Positions 24,924-33,040 of a stretch of 64,000 nt of DNA are shown in pieces (position 1 is the first letter of the stretch; each line of letters opens with the position of its first letter). The translations under genes were made by a program, and so were the position numbers. The notes beneath the pieces are model-generated. The model saw only the letters and a program-made list of their open reading frames with translations. It searched no databases and was not told the DNA's origin. This DNA comes from CAZNVB01 sp964651495 (GTDB taxonomy: Bacteria; Acidobacteriota; Aminicenantia; Aminicenantales; UBA8522), in contig CAZYWP010000004.1 of NCBI GenBank assembly GCA_964651495.1, positions 1-64,000 of the forward strand. The letters are read 5' to 3'.

Positions 24924-26106
24924 GCAAGACCTCGACCTGGTCCAGGATGACCCGGCTGACCTCCCGCTTGCTCAACTTCCCCGTTTCGAGAATGACGCCG
25001 GCCGAACCCATCAGGATCACCCGGTTGAAATCCGATTCGAAACCAATGCCCTCGCCGGAGACATCGTTGGCCACGATGAGGTCCAGCTTCTTCTCCTCGA
25101 GCTTTCTCCGGGCGTTGTCAATGATGTTTTCGGTCTCGGCCGCAAACCCGACGATCACCTTGCGCCGTCGTCCGCGGGACCGGCTCAGGGTTTCGAGAAT
25201 GTCCGCCGTCCTGACGAGATCGACCTTTCGGAGAGCCTTCGTTTTCTTGATTTTTTGTCCTGCCGGGGAGGCCGGCCGGAAGTCCGACACGGCCGCGGCC
25301 ATGATCACGGCATCCGCCCGGGAGAATTTCTCCTCGACTTCCGCGAGCATTTCAGCGGCGGTCTGCACCATCTTCCTCTCTACCCCTAAAGGAGGGTCAA
25401 GCGCCGTGGGACCGGAGACGAGGAGCACTTCCGCTCCCCTCCAGGCGGCTTCGGCAGCCAGCTCGTAACCCATTTTGCCGGAAGAGCGGCTGGACAGGAA
25501 TCGCACCGGGTCGATCGGTTCGCGGGTCGGACCGGCCGTGATAAGGAAGCTTTTTGCTTTCAGGCTTTCACTCTTGTCCAGGAGTTGCAGGCCTCGATCG
25601 ACGATTGCCTGGGCAGAAGCCAGCCTTCCCCACCCTTCTTCCCGGCAGGCTAGATACCCTTTCTCGGGCAGGATGAACTCCACTCCGGCCGAGCGCAGGC
25701 TCCGGATATTGGCCTGCGTCTGGGGATGGAGATACATCGCCTGGTTCATGGCCGGAGCGATCAACACCGGACGGCGCACAGCCAGATAGAAAGTGGACAG
25801 AAAATCGTCGGCTACCCCGGAGGCGAATTTGGCGATGATATTGGCCGTAGCCGGCGCCACCAGGAGGAGGGATATTTCTTCGGCCAGAGAGATGTGGGCG
25901 ATCCGGTCCGAGTCCTCGTCGCCGAAGAGCTCGACGATGGCCTTCCGGCCGGAAAGCGAGCTGAACAGGCGCGGCGAAATGAGTTGTGCGGCATTCCGGG
26001 TCATGATGACCTGGACCTGGACGTCCTTCTTCTGGAAGCCGCGGAGAATCTCGCAGGCCTTGTAAATGCTGATCGAAGACGATACTCCCAGGGCGATTTT
26101 TTTCAT
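24907..26106 (-). CDS. coaBC: Bifunctional phosphopantothenoylcysteine decarboxylase/phosphopantothenate-cysteine ligase CoaBC
   Basis: 399 residues. The N-terminal flavin-dependent decarboxylase (CoaC, about 1-180) has a GVSSSISIYKA opening, the catalytic-His segment AHISLA and the PAMNQAMY substrate loop. The C-terminal ligase (CoaB, about 185-399) has TAGPTREPIDPVRFLSSRSSGKMG, AAAVSDFRPA with Lys-rich KIKKTKAL, and VANDVSGEGIGF. The enzyme makes 4'-phosphopantetheine, the substrate of CoaD. The gene starts 9 bases after gmk. The rpoZ gene usually found between these two in many bacteria is absent. Confidence 0.95.
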   Translation of the reverse strand: MKKIALGVSSSISIYKACEILRGFQKKDVQVQVIMTRNAAQLISPRLFSSLSGRKAIVELFGDEDSDRIAHISLAEEISLLLVAPATANIIAKFASGVADDFLSTFYLAVRRPVLIAPAMNQAMYLHPQTQANIRSLRSAGVEFILPEKGYLACREEGWGRLASAQAIVDRGLQLLDKSESLKAKSFLITAGPTREPIDPVRFLSSRSSGKMGYELAAEAAWRGAEVLLVSGPTALDPPLGVERKMVQTAAEMLAEVEEKFSRADAVIMAAAVSDFRPASPAGQKIKKTKALRKVDLVRTADILETLSRSRGRRRKVIVGFAAETENIIDNARRKLEEKKLDLIVANDVSGEGIGFESDFNRVILMGSAGVILETGKLSKREVSRVILDQVEVLLGQKK

Positions 26107-26115
26107 GCTCTTTGT

Positions 26116-26715
26116 CTATCCCTTGCCGAAGTTCTCCAGAATGGGCTTGATCTCCGCTCTCCGGGCGGCCAGGCGCGACCGGTGACAGAGGATGATGGAG
26201 GCCAGCTTATCGGCGGCGTCACCCAGGTCGTCGTTGATCATGATATAATCAAAGCGGCTGTAATCCTTGACTTCTTCCCTGGCCACGGCCAGCCTTTCCC
26301 GGATCGCCGCCGCGCTGTCCGAGCGCCGGCGCTGGAGCCGTTTTTTCAGGGCGTCGAAACTCGGCGGCAGGACGAAGATGAAGACCGCGTTCTTGATTTT
26401 TTCTTTGACCTGCCTGGCTCCCTGGACATCGATGTCCAGGATCAAGTCCCCCTTCTTCCCTTTTTTGAGTTCTTTCTTGGACGTCCCGTACTGCGCGCCG
26501 TGGACGACCGCCCACTCGACGAACTGGCCCCGTTTCGCCATTTTCTGGAACTCGTCCGGACTGACAAAATAATAGTCCCTGCCCTCAACCTCCCCCTCTC
26601 TTTTTTTCCGGGTGGTGTGGGACACGGAAAAACGCGCCCCCTTCAGGACGGCCAAGACCAGACCGATCAGGGTCGATTTCCCGCTCCCCGACGGGCCTGA
26701 AACGACATAGATCAT
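26116..26715 (-). CDS. gmk: Guanylate kinase
   Basis: 199 residues from the ATG at 26715, which has GTGAGG about 9 bases upstream; a GTG five codons earlier overlaps the yicC stop and has no ribosome site. The P-loop is SGPSGSGKST. The GMP-binding segment FSVSHTTRKKREGEVEGRDY and the lid arginines (RLQRRRSD) are present. It phosphorylates GMP to GDP. The C-terminus (about 170-199) is somewhat longer and more basic than in the Escherichia coli enzyme. It lies between yicC and coaBC, the common bacterial order. Confidence 0.95.
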   Translation of the reverse strand: MIYVVSGPSGSGKSTLIGLVLAVLKGARFSVSHTTRKKREGEVEGRDYYFVSPDEFQKMAKRGQFVEWAVVHGAQYGTSKKELKKGKKGDLILDIDVQGARQVKEKIKNAVFIFVLPPSFDALKKRLQRRRSDSAAAIRERLAVAREEVKDYSRFDYIMINDDLGDAADKLASIILCHRSRLAARRAEIKPILENFGKG

Positions 26716-26726
26716 TGGCTTCGACC

Positions 26727-27602
26727 TCACTCGATGTTTTGAACGTGCTGGCGGATGCTCTCGACTTCGCCTTTGATGGCCAGGCTGGCCCGGACAATCC
26801 CGATATCCTGGCTCTTGGAATTGATCGTGTTCACTTCCCGCGAAATCTCCTGGGAGAGGAAATCCAGCATCTTTCCCACCGGTTCTTCTCTCTCCTGGCC
26901 GGCCAATTCCTCAAACGCCGCCAGGTGGCTCTGCAGCCGCAAAATCTCCTCGGCGATATCGGCCTTTTGGGCCAGCAAAGCGGCCTCCCCCTCCAGCTTT
27001 CCGTCCTGGAGAGAGCTCCCCCCGTTCATTTCCTTCAGGCGTTCCCTCAGCTTGTCGAGAAGGACAAAGGGCTGGGTTTTGGCCTTTTTTTCGATCCGCC
27101 TGAGCCCCTCTCTGATCATGCCGAGATGGCGCTTGATCCGCCGCGCCGTCTCCCGGCCTTCCCGGCGCCGTTGCTTGAGTACGTCTTCGAGCGTCCGGTC
27201 GAAGCTCCGCTCCAGAAAGGCGGCCTCTTCTGCGGTCAGGTCCTTTCTCCTCAGCTCGACGACCTGGGGAATCCGGAATATGTTGTCAACCGATAAACTG
27301 GCTGCCTTCCCCATCCGCCGGGAGGCCTTTTCCAGGGTCGAGAGAATCTTTTCGAGAAGGCCGTCGTTGATCATGATTACCCAGCCCGCCGGGTCGATGG
27401 TCAGGAGGTCGAGCGAGGCCTCCACCCTTCCCCGCTGGAGTTTCTTCTGGGCCAGGATCCGCAGCCGCCCCTCGAGCTCTCCGAGCGGCGCGCCCTTGTA
27501 GCTCCAGTCGAAGAAGCGATGGTTGAGGCTCTTGATCGTGATTTTGGCGCGGAGGCCTGCGGCGGCAAAGTCCCTTCCGGCGTAGCCGGTCATGCTTCTC
27601 AC
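26727..27602 (-). CDS. yicC: YicC family endoribonuclease/stress protein
   Basis: 291 residues with the family's N-terminus (MRSMTGYAG, then IKSLNHRFFDW) and C-terminal DUF1732 block (GKMLDFLSQEISREVNTINSKSQD, then ESIRQHVQNIE). Escherichia coli YicC is an Mn2+-dependent endoribonuclease that affects sRNA RyhB stability. The conserved C-terminal E-x-N-T-x-x-S-K segment is present. The stop is immediately upstream of gmk, and the start overlaps the upstream ABC-exporter stop by 4 bases. The gene pair yicC-gmk is widely conserved. Confidence 0.94.
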   Translation of the reverse strand: MRSMTGYAGRDFAAAGLRAKITIKSLNHRFFDWSYKGAPLGELEGRLRILAQKKLQRGRVEASLDLLTIDPAGWVIMINDGLLEKILSTLEKASRRMGKAASLSVDNIFRIPQVVELRRKDLTAEEAAFLERSFDRTLEDVLKQRRREGRETARRIKRHLGMIREGLRRIEKKAKTQPFVLLDKLRERLKEMNGGSSLQDGKLEGEAALLAQKADIAEEILRLQSHLAAFEELAGQEREEPVGKMLDFLSQEISREVNTINSKSQDIGIVRASLAIKGEVESIRQHVQNIE

Positions 27603-29404
27603 CGGCCTCCCTCCATTTCCTCCGGGAACTGCAGGTCGTAGAGCTTTCTGTAGATGCCGTTTTTCTGGTAGAGCTCGTCGTGCGTCCCGGATTCGGCGAT
27701 GCAGCCGTTGTCGACCACGAAGATCTGGTCGGCCGTCCGGATTGTTGAGATCCGATGGGCGATGACCAGCGTCGTCCGGCCCCGCATGGCGTTGGCCAGG
27801 GCCGTCTGGACCAGTCTCTCGGACTCGGTATCGAGCGCCGAGGTCGCCTCGTCGAGGACAAGGAGGGGCGGATCCTTGAGCAGGGCCCGGGCGATGGCCA
27901 GCCGCTGTCGCTGCCCGCTCGACAACAGGCCGCCTTTTTCTCCGACCGGGGTGTCATAACCCTGGGGAAGCTCCATGACGAACTCGTGCGCCTTGGAGGC
28001 CTTGGCGACTTCGATGATCCTCTCCAGCGGCGCCTCCTCCAGGCCGTAGGCGATGTTGTTGCGCACAGTATCGTTAAAAAGGATGGTCTCCTGGGTCACC
28101 AGTCCTATCTGGGCGCGCAAGGAGGACAGGGTCACCTCCCGGATGTCGATCCCGTCGATGCAGATTCTTCCCGCCGTCGGCTCATAGAAACGCGCCAGGA
28201 GGTTGATGATTGTGGTCTTGCCGGCGCCGCTGAGGCCGACAAAGGCGGCCGTCTCACTCGGACGGACAGAAAAAGTGATGTCGGAGAGCGTCGGGCGCGC
28301 TTCGTTGTAGCAGAACGAGACTTCCTCGAACTTGACTTCTCCCCTGACGGGGGGGAGAGGATAAGCGGTCGGGCTGTCCTGAATCTGGGGCGGGATATCG
28401 AGCACTTCCCGCACCCGCTGGTGGCAGGCGACCGCCTGCTGGATGACGTTGTTGGCGCGGTTGAGGCGGTTGATGGGGGTGTACATCATGAAAATGGCCA
28501 TGACGAAGGCGCCGAAGTCGCCCGGGCTGATCGCTCCGGTGGCGATCCGGCGCGTTCCGACATACAGGATGAAGGCACCGACGAGGCCGCCGATGAACTC
28601 CATGAACGGCGAGGAGAGGCTGCCGATCCAGGCCAGTTTCAGGCTCGTCTTCAGATAGTCGGTCGTAGCCTGGAGGAATTTTTTGATCTCGAACTGCTCG
28701 GTGCCGAAGGCTTTGACGATCCTGTTTCCAGTGATGGTCTCATGGAGGAGGCTGTAGATCTGGGACATTTTTCTCTGGCCGACAAGGCTCTTTCTCTTGA
28801 GCTGCCGGCTGAAGGCGGCCAGCGGGACCACGGCCAGAGGAGTGATGACAAACGAAACAACAGCCAGGCGCAGGTCGATGATGAAAACGCCGACGAGGAG
28901 GGCGATAAGGATAAACAGCTCCTCGACGAAATCGGCCAGGCTGCCCGAGATGGCCTGATGGATTTTATCGACGTCGCTGGTCAGACGGGACATCAAATCG
29001 CCCGTCAGCGCCCGGTCGAAAAATCCCGGGGACTGAAAAATCAGGTGAGAATAGAGCTCGTCCCGCAGCCGCTTGACAGCCCGGTGGCCCACGGATTTCA
29101 TGAAAAAGGAAGACATAAACGTGAACAGCCCCTTGCCAAAAATGACAATCAGAAGAAGGAGGGGCAAAAATTGATAGAGCTGGTCTTCTCTGATGTTGAG
29201 GGTCCTGAAAATAAAGTCCATGAAGCGGGCCTTCTCCGGAATGGCGTCAGCCTTGGTCAGATGGAAAAGCCTGTCCATGATCGGCTGGACCAGGTTGACG
29301 AAGACGTAGGTGAAGAAGGCGACAAAAAAAGAGGAGAAAAAAGAGAGCAGGAGGAGCCTTTTTTCCTCCAACGCCAGCTTGAAGAGGGCAAAAGTCTCTT
29401 TCAT
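27599..29404 (-). CDS. ABC exporter, MsbA-like (fused membrane and ATPase domains)
   Basis: 601 residues. The six-helix exporter domain spans about 15-320 (for example FFSSFFVAFFTYVFVNL, VEELFILIALLVGVFI). The ATPase domain has Walker A GLSGAGKTT (about 386), the signature LSSGQRQR, Walker B LLVLDEATSALD and the H-loop histidine in VIAHRIST. Such half-transporters dimerise; MsbA flips lipid A core, but multidrug and peptide exporters have the same layout, so the substrate is uncertain. The gene overlaps usg by 4 bases upstream and yicC by 4 bases downstream. A glycosyltransferase gene further up the cluster suits a glycolipid substrate (inference). Confidence 0.93.
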   Translation of the reverse strand: MKETFALFKLALEEKRLLLLSFFSSFFVAFFTYVFVNLVQPIMDRLFHLTKADAIPEKARFMDFIFRTLNIREDQLYQFLPLLLLIVIFGKGLFTFMSSFFMKSVGHRAVKRLRDELYSHLIFQSPGFFDRALTGDLMSRLTSDVDKIHQAISGSLADFVEELFILIALLVGVFIIDLRLAVVSFVITPLAVVPLAAFSRQLKRKSLVGQRKMSQIYSLLHETITGNRIVKAFGTEQFEIKKFLQATTDYLKTSLKLAWIGSLSSPFMEFIGGLVGAFILYVGTRRIATGAISPGDFGAFVMAIFMMYTPINRLNRANNVIQQAVACHQRVREVLDIPPQIQDSPTAYPLPPVRGEVKFEEVSFCYNEARPTLSDITFSVRPSETAAFVGLSGAGKTTIINLLARFYEPTAGRICIDGIDIREVTLSSLRAQIGLVTQETILFNDTVRNNIAYGLEEAPLERIIEVAKASKAHEFVMELPQGYDTPVGEKGGLLSSGQRQRLAIARALLKDPPLLVLDEATSALDTESERLVQTALANAMRGRTTLVIAHRISTIRTADQIFVVDNGCIAESGTHDELYQKNGIYRKLYDLQFPEEMEGGR

Positions 29405-30444
29405 GACGAAGACCGGTCGTGGGGCTTGCGCTGGAAGAGGATTTTGGCGATTTCCCAGGCGTTCAAGGCCGACCCCCTGGTCAGGTTATCCGTGATCGTC
29501 CAGATCCAGAAGGCGTTGGGAAGGGCTTCCTCTTTTTTAATCTGTCCGATGAAGATGGACTCTTTTCCGGCCACGGAAATCGCGGTAACCGGACAGGCGG
29601 CCGTGGCAGGCCCGACCTTGAAAAAGGGACTTGCCCGATAAAGCCGGGCCAGGTCCTCGATCCTCGCCGCGGCGGCAAGCTCGACGTAAACCATGATCGC
29701 GTAGGTATGGAAAATCGAAGCCTGGATAAGGGAGAGCGAAAGGGGAAAGCCGGGGACGGCAAGCACGCGCTTGATTTCGGCGGCAATCCGCCTTTCCTCC
29801 GAGGAGAAACCGCTGGCGTCCGGAGCTTCGGTATGGGACAGGAGGTTGAAAGCGATCTGCTGCTTGAAGACGTTCTTCTTGAGCGCCGAGCTGGAAAGGA
29901 GGGCGGCGCTCTGGCTGGCCAGTTCCTCGATGCCGGACTCCTCAAAGGCCGAGACGGGCTGCAGGACGAAGGCGATCGCCCTGGACAAGCCGAATTTGCG
30001 GCCGAGCCGGTCGAACAGCGATGACAGGATGATCGTGACGGGATGAGGATTGGCAATAAGGTGAAAATGCTTAGCCGCCAGGATCTGATCATTCACCCCG
30101 GCGACGATCAGCGGGACATCCTCATCCGCGTTGAAGGTCGCCGCTAAATCGACAGCCTGGAATTTCTTGGCGGCGGCCAGCCGCCCGAACGTCCGGTTCG
30201 CCCTCTCGTCGGAGGCCAGGAATACGAGGTCCAGCCCTTCCAAGGAGCCCGCGTCGGGATGACGGATGACCTTGGGCTCATCCTGAAACTGGGTCAGTTT
30301 GCTGTACTCTTCATCGACATCCGGGTCGAAAAACTCAATCTGGGTCAGGGGAAATCTCTTGACGCTGAGGATATTCTTGATCTCTTTTCCGCGCAGGGAA
30401 TCCGGGCCGATCAGGGCGACCCGGAATGTCTTCTTGGCTTTCAT
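29401..30444 (-). CDS. usg: USG-1-like aspartate-semialdehyde dehydrogenase homologue lacking catalytic cysteine
   Basis: 347 residues. The Rossmann N-terminus (RVALIGPDSLRGKEI) and overall order follow aspartate-semialdehyde dehydrogenase, but the nucleophile loop that should contain N-C-x-T reads IANPHPVTII (about 125-134), with His or Pro in place of Cys. Conserved USG features appear instead: LQPVSAFEESGIEEL, AFNLLSHTE, EERRIAAEIKRVL and WTITDNLTRGSALNAWEIAK. Escherichia coli Usg (near truA) is likewise a non-catalytic paralogue of unknown role. It is probably not a lysine/threonine pathway enzyme. It shares 4 bases with the ABC exporter gene and follows the DUF465 gene by 15 bases. Confidence 0.82.
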   Translation of the reverse strand: MKAKKTFRVALIGPDSLRGKEIKNILSVKRFPLTQIEFFDPDVDEEYSKLTQFQDEPKVIRHPDAGSLEGLDLVFLASDERANRTFGRLAAAKKFQAVDLAATFNADEDVPLIVAGVNDQILAAKHFHLIANPHPVTIILSSLFDRLGRKFGLSRAIAFVLQPVSAFEESGIEELASQSAALLSSSALKKNVFKQQIAFNLLSHTEAPDASGFSSEERRIAAEIKRVLAVPGFPLSLSLIQASIFHTYAIMVYVELAAAARIEDLARLYRASPFFKVGPATAACPVTAISVAGKESIFIGQIKKEEALPNAFWIWTITDNLTRGSALNAWEIAKILFQRKPHDRSSS

Positions 30445-30459
30445 GATCGGGGCGAACGG

Positions 30460-30681
30460 TCAGCCCGTTTTGCGTAGCTCCGACATCATCAGGTACATTC
30501 TGTCTTTGAGGGCCAGCTTGCGCTTCTTGATCAGCCTTTCCTCGAGCCTTTCTTCCTCTGTCAGGAAGGCCTTGGCCTTGAAGCGTTCGAGCTTTTTCTC
30601 GAGCTGCTGGTGCTCATGGTTAAGCTTCCTGAAGGCGTCGCTTTGACGGAGCATCCGGTCTTTCAGTTCTTTTTCATCCAT
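30460..30681 (-). CDS. Small coiled-coil protein, DUF465/YdcH-like
   Basis: 73 residues from the ATG at 30681, set by GAGGGAG 9 bases upstream (the frame is open to 30729 without a better site). It is almost entirely helical and highly charged, with LNHEHQQLEKKLERFKAKAFLTEEERLEERLIKKRKLALKDRM matching the DUF465 helix-turn-helix hairpin. Such proteins are common in proteobacteria and relatives and have no established function. It sits between the glycosyltransferase gene and usg, all in the same direction. Confidence 0.8.
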   Translation of the reverse strand: MDEKELKDRMLRQSDAFRKLNHEHQQLEKKLERFKAKAFLTEEERLEERLIKKRKLALKDRMYLMMSELRKTG

Positions 30682-30725
30682 CCACAGAACTCCCTCGGAA
30701 AGGATATCATAAGACCGAGGCGAAT

Positions 30726-31835
30726 TCAATTTGGGGGGATTCGGCGGCTGCGGGCCTCAGCAAAAATCATCTCCAACCGCTCGGCCAGGGCTGCCCAGGT
30801 GAAACCCTGGATTATGTCGTGGGCGGCCCGGCCGAGCCGCCGGCGCAGGTCATCATCCCGGATCAGCCTCCGGATCTGGCGACGGAGGAAGAACGGATGG
30901 CCGAATGGAACGACAAGGGCGGTTTTTTCGTGGAAGGCGAAATCCCGGGTGCCGCTCCGGGTACAGACGACGGGAAGCCCGCAGGCCATAGCCTCGGCCG
31001 CACTGTTGGCCCAGCCGGCGCGCCTCTCGGCGCTGACAAAGGCATCGGCCTGGGAGAAGAGCCAAGCCATGCGGCTCTGCGGCAGATCAAGATAAAAATC
31101 ATGAGGAATCGATGTTTTGATGAGCGGGCGCGGATCGCGCCTGTGCTCGCCCACCAGGCTGTCGAAAAAAATCAGCCGGACGCCGGGAAATTCCCCGCCC
31201 AGCCGCTCGACCGCTTTGATCACCTGATGGATGCCTTTTCTCCTTTTGTAGATTCGTCCATAGCATAGAATGCGGAATTCCCTGCCCAAGGACGGCCCTG
31301 TCGACCGCTCCTTCGCCGACTCCCCGGCCGGACTCGCCTCCTCCTCGGATGCAGTTTGACGGTCCGACGCCCGGGTGGGCAGACTCGGACCCGGCCAGGG
31401 ATAAAAAATCCCCGGGTTGATCCCGCCGACCGCCCGCCGGCAAACGACGTCATATTTTCTCTCGACCCGCCGGCAAATCCCCTCGGAGCAGCCGAGAAAT
31501 TGAAAATTCCTCCTGGCGACCTCCCGTTCTTTTTTATGCCCTTCGAGGACAAAATAAAAGAACTTCGCCCCGGCCGCGAGTCGGTCGAAAAAGGGCAGGA
31601 TGGAATACTCGCTGCAGAGTCCGATGTCGAAACGGTCCTCGTCCAAGGCGCTGAACGGCCGGACAGAACCGATGAACTCCAGCCACCCGGGCTTCTCCCC
31701 TTTTGGCGTGAAAAGGACAAAGTCATGGCCTCGCCGGCTGAGCTCGTTCCCGATCTCGAGATAGCGGCGCACACCGCCATAGACCTCGACATGGGGAAGC
31801 AGGGCAGCGATCCTCATCTGAGCCGAACGTACCAT
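30726..31835 (-). CDS. Glycosyltransferase, GT4-like (GT-B fold)
   Basis: 369 residues. The N-terminal Rossmann half begins LLPHVEVYGGVRRYLEIGNELSRRGHDF, the acceptor-binding glycine-rich motif. The C-terminal half has FRILCYGRIYKRRKG, a donor-binding block and the E-x7-E-like stretch in AERRAGWANSAAEAMACGLPVVCT, typical of family 4 retaining enzymes. A low-complexity, charged insert (about 150-190) separates the halves. It is likely to act on lipopolysaccharide, capsule or glycoprotein sugars; donor and acceptor are unknown. Start at 31835, with an alternative at the seventh codon. It heads the minus-strand run that leads to priA. Confidence 0.88.
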   Translation of the reverse strand: MVRSAQMRIAALLPHVEVYGGVRRYLEIGNELSRRGHDFVLFTPKGEKPGWLEFIGSVRPFSALDEDRFDIGLCSEYSILPFFDRLAAGAKFFYFVLEGHKKEREVARRNFQFLGCSEGICRRVERKYDVVCRRAVGGINPGIFYPWPGPSLPTRASDRQTASEEEASPAGESAKERSTGPSLGREFRILCYGRIYKRRKGIHQVIKAVERLGGEFPGVRLIFFDSLVGEHRRDPRPLIKTSIPHDFYLDLPQSRMAWLFSQADAFVSAERRAGWANSAAEAMACGLPVVCTRSGTRDFAFHEKTALVVPFGHPFFLRRQIRRLIRDDDLRRRLGRAAHDIIQGFTWAALAERLEMIFAEARSRRIPPN

Positions 31836-31975
31836 GACTCCGCTCTCCCGTCAAGGCATGGATGTGGAGTTCGTCGGGCCATCGTATTTTCTCAGGCGGA
31901 GGAAGTCAGGCGCCTGGCCCCCTGCTCAGTCTTTTCCATCAGTAGATTCAGGTTTCGATTTTTTGACCCGCAGCA

Positions 31976-32004
31976 TTGACATTCCCGGAGGGCAAAAATA
32001 TACT
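31976..32004 (+). promoter_or_regulatory. Strong predicted promoter of tRNA-Phe
   Basis: Perfect TTGACA (31976-31981), 17-base spacer and TATACT (31999-32004), giving a transcript start about 30 bases before the mature tRNA. It is among the closest consensus matches in the window, as expected for a stable RNA gene. Confidence 0.75.
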
Positions 32005-32041
32005 ATTAACCGCGTTAAGAATTTGCCCGTCCGACAGAGAT

Positions 32042-32114
32042 GGCGAGGTAGCTCAGTCGGTAGAGCGAGGGACTGAAAATCCCTGCGTCGGCGGTTCAAT
32101 TCCGTCCCTCGCCA
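32042..32114 (+). tRNA. tRNA-Phe (anticodon GAA)
   Basis: The full cloverleaf can be drawn by eye: 7-bp acceptor stem GGCGAGG/CCTCGCC, D stem GCTC/GAGC, anticodon stem AGGGA/TCCCT with loop CTGAAAA (anticodon GAA), 5-base variable loop, T arm GGCGG-TTCAATT-CCGTC and discriminator A. The 3' CCA is not encoded (ATTCC follows), so CCA-adding enzyme is needed. The gene ends 7 bases from the stop of convergent galU. Confidence 0.97.
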
Positions 32115-32121
32115 TTCCCCC

Positions 32122-32994
32122 CTATTTCCCGCCGATCAGCGAATTGATGATCTCCCTGACCGGCCCGCCGAATTCCGGGTGTTTCAAGGCCAGGGCGATT
32201 GTCCCCTCCAAGAAACCCAGCTTGTTCCCGCAGTCATAGCGGGTTCCCTCGAATAAATACCCGTACACCGGTTGGCTGTCCAGCAAAACGCGGATCGCAT
32301 CGGTGATCTGAATTTCGCCCCGCGAGTCCACCGGTGTGTTTCTGATGGCCTCAAAAATCTCCGGCGTGAAGACATATCTCCCCAGGATCCCCAAGTCCGA
32401 AAACGCTTTCTCCGGCCCGGGCTTCTCAAGCATATCGGCCACTTCGAAAACCCGCTCGGAAAGCTGCTTCTTAACCTTGATAATGCCGTATTTCTTGGTC
32501 CCCTCCTTGTCCACCCGGCCCAGGACAATAACGGTCGCCCGCTTCTCCACGAACACATCGATGAGCTGCCGGATGCAGGGCACGGGGCAGTCATAGATAT
32601 CATCGGGCGTCAGCGCCGCCACCGGCTCGCCCGCCGCAAACCCCTCCCCCATCAGGATGGCATGGCCCAGGCCGAGCATCTGCGCCTGACGGATGAAGGA
32701 AAACTTGGCCAGCTCGGAAATCCCCCGGACTTGCTCCACCAGGTCGAGCCTCCCCTTTTCCCGGAGAAAGCCTTCCAGCTCCGGACTGCGGTCGAAATGG
32801 TCCTCCATGGCCGCCTTGCCCCGGCTGGTGATGATCGCGATCTCATCGAGGCCGGCTCCCGCCGCTTCCTCGACGGTGTATTGAATGAGCGGCTTGTCGA
32901 TCACCGTGAGCATCTCTTTGGGCTGCGCTTTGGTCGCCGGGAGAAACCGCGTCCCAAACCCGGCTGCGGGAATGATCGCTTTTCGCACCTTCAT
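32122..32994 (-). CDS. galU: UTP-glucose-1-phosphate uridylyltransferase GalU
   Basis: 290 residues, the usual length. The nucleotidyltransferase signature AAGFGTRFLPATKAQPKEML (about 10-29) is followed by VDKPLIQY-like IDKPLIQYTVEEA, FIRQAQMLGLGHAI (Q-x-x-x-x-G-L-G-H-A) and the later GRYVFTPEIFE. It makes UDP-glucose for polysaccharides, glycolipids and trehalose. It stands alone, convergent with tRNA-Phe and downstream of the FadL-like porin gene (46-base gap), with which it could be co-transcribed. Confidence 0.95.
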   Translation of the reverse strand: MKVRKAIIPAAGFGTRFLPATKAQPKEMLTVIDKPLIQYTVEEAAGAGLDEIAIITSRGKAAMEDHFDRSPELEGFLREKGRLDLVEQVRGISELAKFSFIRQAQMLGLGHAILMGEGFAAGEPVAALTPDDIYDCPVPCIRQLIDVFVEKRATVIVLGRVDKEGTKKYGIIKVKKQLSERVFEVADMLEKPGPEKAFSDLGILGRYVFTPEIFEAIRNTPVDSRGEIQITDAIRVLLDSQPVYGYLFEGTRYDCGNKLGFLEGTIALALKHPEFGGPVREIINSLIGGK

Positions 32995-33040
32995 ATCAGT
33001 AAACCGCCCGTCAAGCCGATCGCATAAACCTTCGTCAGAA

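Noticed and set aside
29401..30444. Annotation as aspartate-semialdehyde dehydrogenase (asd).
   Set aside because: The catalytic Cys is absent and conserved blocks match the USG paralogue.
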